Made by a program: the position numbers and the translations under genes. The notes beneath the pieces were generated by a model, which worked only from the letters and a program-made list of their open reading frames with translations, had not been told where the DNA came from and searched no databases. 23,895 nt of DNA from an uncultured Lachnospiraceae bacterium (GTDB lineage Bacteria > Bacillota > Clostridia > Lachnospirales > Lachnospiraceae), in assembly GCA_902797015.1 (NCBI GenBank), contig CADBRG010000128.1, positions 1-23,895 on the forward strand, read 5' to 3'. The first letter of the stretch is position 1. The number at the start of each line of letters is the position of its first letter. Positions 21,983 through 23,895 of the stretch are shown piece after piece.

Positions 21983-23410
21983 ATGAGACAGGAAGCAGAA
22001 AGCAAACTGGGTACCGTCCCGGTAAATAAGTTGTTGTTGGGCATGGGCATCCCGATGATCTTATCGATGATGCTGCAGGCAGTGTACAATATTGTCGACA
22101 GTGCATTTGTATCAAATATGCCGCAATACGGAGAGGCAGCGCTGAATGCACTGACACTGGCTTTCCCGATCCAGATGCTGATGGTAGCAGTTGCAATCGG
22201 AACAGGCGTTGGCGCAAATGCGCTGCTATCGAAAAGCCTTGGTCAGGGAGATCTCCAAAAGGCCAGTAAAGTAGCGGGAAATGCGTTGTTTTTAGGCGCA
22301 GTCATTTATATAGCATGCCTGGCTTTCGGCCTGTTTGGCGCAAGAGCCTACATTGCAACACAGACATCCAATCCGCTGATTCTTGAGATGGGAACCAGCT
22401 ATCTTTCCATATGCTGCTGCGTATCTATGGGCATCATCTTTTTCGCAATGTTTGAAAAACTTCTGCAGGCAACAGGAAGATCTGTCTATTCCACAATCGC
22501 ACAGATCGTCGGCGCAGGTGTGAACATCGTACTGGACCCGATCATGATCTATGGCCTGCTTGGCATGCCGGCGCTCGGTGTACAGGGTGCAGCCTATGCA
22601 ACAATCATTGGTCAGATTGCCTCGGCAGTGACAGGTCTGATTTTCCATCTCCGCTTCAATGTAGAAATTAAAAAATCGCTTCGCTTCATGAAGCCGGAGG
22701 GGCATTTGATCAAAGAAATCTACGCGATCGGTCTGCCGGCGATCATCGCACAGGCGCTGATGTCCGTTATGACATATGGTATGAATGTCATCCTTGGCAG
22801 AATCGATGAATCCTTTGTCACAGCATATGGACTGTATTATAAAATCCAGCAGTTCTTGCTGTTTGCTGCATTTGGATTGCGTGATGCGATCACCCCGGTC
22901 GTATCATACAACCATGGGAAGCAGGACAAGGAGCGAATCAACGATGGGATTAAGTATGGCATGCGTTATACGTTGGTTATCATGGCGGTCGGGATGATTG
23001 CAATAGAAGTGTTCGCCAGACCATTTTCATCCGTATTCGGACTGTCCGGTCAGACGCAGGCACTGACCATCAGCGCAATGCATTTCATTACGTTAAGCTT
23101 TCTGTTTGCGGGCGCAAATGTTGCATTCCAGGGCATTTTTCAGGCGCTGGATGCAGGGATGGAGTCATTGATCATCTCAGTCTGCAGACAGTTTCTGTTT
23201 GTATTGCCGGTCGCATTTGTATTTTCTTTCGTGGTCGGAAACGATGTGCATCGGGTGTGGATCGTATGGCTGACATTCCTGATCGCAGAAGGGCTATCGG
23301 TACTGATCGCAATGCGGTTTATGAGAAAGATCCGGAGACAGAAAATCGAAGGGATAAAAGACTTTCAAGCAGGGTTTACAAATGGTAATATGGTGACAAG
23401 AACAAGCTGA
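21983..23410 (+). CDS. MATE family efflux transporter
   Basis: This is a second multidrug and toxic compound extrusion protein, 475 residues and 12 helices, distinct in sequence from the minus-strand MATE at 11173. The conserved first helix reads GMGIPMILSMMLQAVYNIVDSAFVS, and a matching repeat begins GLPAIIAQALMS in the second half. I chose ATG 21983 because GAGGA is correctly spaced; the frame extends upstream to 21944 without a ribosome site. It is preceded by a promoter and a terminator hairpin, which suggests conditional expression. The VOC protein follows after 34 bp and is probably co-transcribed. Substrate unknown; a Na+ or H+ gradient would drive transport. Confidence 0.92.
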   Translation: MRQEAESKLGTVPVNKLLLGMGIPMILSMMLQAVYNIVDSAFVSNMPQYGEAALNALTLAFPIQMLMVAVAIGTGVGANALLSKSLGQGDLQKASKVAGNALFLGAVIYIACLAFGLFGARAYIATQTSNPLILEMGTSYLSICCCVSMGIIFFAMFEKLLQATGRSVYSTIAQIVGAGVNIVLDPIMIYGLLGMPALGVQGAAYATIIGQIASAVTGLIFHLRFNVEIKKSLRFMKPEGHLIKEIYAIGLPAIIAQALMSVMTYGMNVILGRIDESFVTAYGLYYKIQQFLLFAAFGLRDAITPVVSYNHGKQDKERINDGIKYGMRYTLVIMAVGMIAIEVFARPFSSVFGLSGQTQALTISAMHFITLSFLFAGANVAFQGIFQALDAGMESLIISVCRQFLFVLPVAFVFSFVVGNDVHRVWIVWLTFLIAEGLSVLIAMRFMRKIRRQKIEGIKDFQAGFTNGNMVTRTS

Positions 23411-23444
23411 TCTGAGTTGTGTATTTGAGCAGGAGGGATTTAAG

Positions 23445-23804
23445 ATGAAACTGCAGCATATGACCATTTTTTCAAAAGATGTTGATGCATCTGTCAAATT
23501 CTATCAGGAAGTGACAGGTCTTAGCATTGCCCGCGAGGTGCGCGGCGGTTTGCATGATGTTGTTTTCTTGAATGACGGGACACAGTCGTTTTGCCTTGAG
23601 ATCGCGCAGGCCGATGACAGCATGTTCTACCAGGGTGGTGGTGTTTCGCTTGGTATAACCTGTGATGACCTGGATGCCGAGATCGAGCGCTTAAAGGAGA
23701 TGGGAATTACGCCGGGAGAAGTCATCTCACCGCATCCGGGCGTAAGATTCTTCTTCATTAAAGATCCGAATGGGTTCATGGTACAGTTTGTGGAAGAAGC
23801 TTGA
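23445..23804 (+). CDS. VOC family protein (glyoxalase/bleomycin-resistance fold)
   Basis: This is a 119-residue single VOC module built of paired beta-alpha-beta-beta-beta units. The first metal-ligand position is H5 (LQHMTIF), with VDASVKFYQEVTGLSI following as the first helix. The C-terminus ends in IKDPNGFMVQFVEE, where the Glu is the usual metal ligand. Members include glyoxalase I, epimerases, dioxygenases and drug-binding resistance proteins; this sequence does not single out one. The ribosome site AGGAGGG is strong. It follows the MATE gene by 34 bp, and a MATE plus VOC pair would fit a detoxification unit (inference). Confidence 0.9.
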   Translation: MKLQHMTIFSKDVDASVKFYQEVTGLSIAREVRGGLHDVVFLNDGTQSFCLEIAQADDSMFYQGGGVSLGITCDDLDAEIERLKEMGITPGEVISPHPGVRFFFIKDPNGFMVQFVEEA

Positions 23805-23810
23805 TGCGGT

Positions 23811-23839
23811 TTCACTTTACAGAGAAAATGTGCTAAAAT
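23811..23839 (+). promoter_or_regulatory. Promoter for the gene at the right edge
   Basis: TTCACT (23811-23816), a 17-bp spacer and TAAAAT (23834-23839) with an extended -10 TGC lie about 50 bp before the next start codon. Confidence 0.7.
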
Positions 23840-23888
23840 AGATACGACTAACCGACGACATATGAGGAACACGCGGAGGATGTTAGAG

Positions 23889-23895
23889 ATGAAAG
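23889..23895 (+). CDS. Start of a new gene, cut by the window edge
   Basis: An ATG at 23889 follows GGAGG (23875-23879) with 9-nt spacing and lies downstream of a good promoter. Only the first two codons (Met-Lys) are visible, so the product cannot be identified. Confidence 0.6.

Overview
The window looks like chromosomal DNA of an anaerobic Firmicute, most likely a gut Lachnospiraceae (Clostridia). The signs are AGGAGG-type ribosome sites, sigma-A promoters with U-tract terminators, a superoxide reductase for anaerobic superoxide defence, a YesM-type sensor kinase beside a sugar-type binding lipoprotein, and moderate GC. There are no rRNA or tRNA genes, phage genes, transposases or CRISPR arrays. 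Species assignment is inference.

Layout. (1) 1-2493: a truncated YesM-like histidine kinase (minus) diverges from an orphan family-1 solute-binding lipoprotein (plus). (2) 2699-7407: a complete five-gene LIV-type branched-chain amino acid ABC transporter (livJ-G-F-H-M). It has an intercistronic hairpin after the binding protein and a strong terminator at its end. (3) 7500-7740: two and a half copies of an exact-period 73-bp tandem repeat, each with a TTTGGAAC/GTTCCAAA hairpin. (4) 7857-9686: superoxide reductase and an OFA-family MFS transporter, each separately terminated. (5) 9932-12549 (minus): a MATE transporter and a ferredoxin-domain aldo/keto reductase, as an operon. (6) 12706-14252: a cytidylate kinase-like protein and a patatin-like hydrolase. 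(7) 14478-15896: a stand-alone GlcD/D-lactate dehydrogenase-type FAD oxidase. (8) 16065-16683: two overlapping small ORFs, the second with DUF4116-like repeats. (9) 16749-17585 (minus): an HTH-Uma2 fusion behind a perfect consensus promoter. (10) 17768-21833: rhomboid protease, Memo-AMMECR1 fusion, iron-sulfur flavoprotein, radical SAM enzyme and an unknown small protein, in one tightly spaced run. (11) 21983-23804: a second MATE transporter preceded by a promoter and terminator (possible attenuator), and a VOC protein. A new gene begins at the right edge.

Most of the window is housekeeping. The best candidate for a poorly understood system is the 17.6-21.8 kb block. It is an AmmeMemoRadiSam locus in which proteins A and B are fused and an iron-sulfur flavoprotein sits between them and the radical SAM enzyme. 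A rhomboid protease precedes the block, and an HTH-Uma2 gene diverges from it across an operator-rich intergenic region. The family set is known, but to my knowledge its chemistry is not. Other items worth checking are the 73-bp repeats, the leader terminator before the second MATE gene, and the overlapping ORF pair at 16.3 kb.
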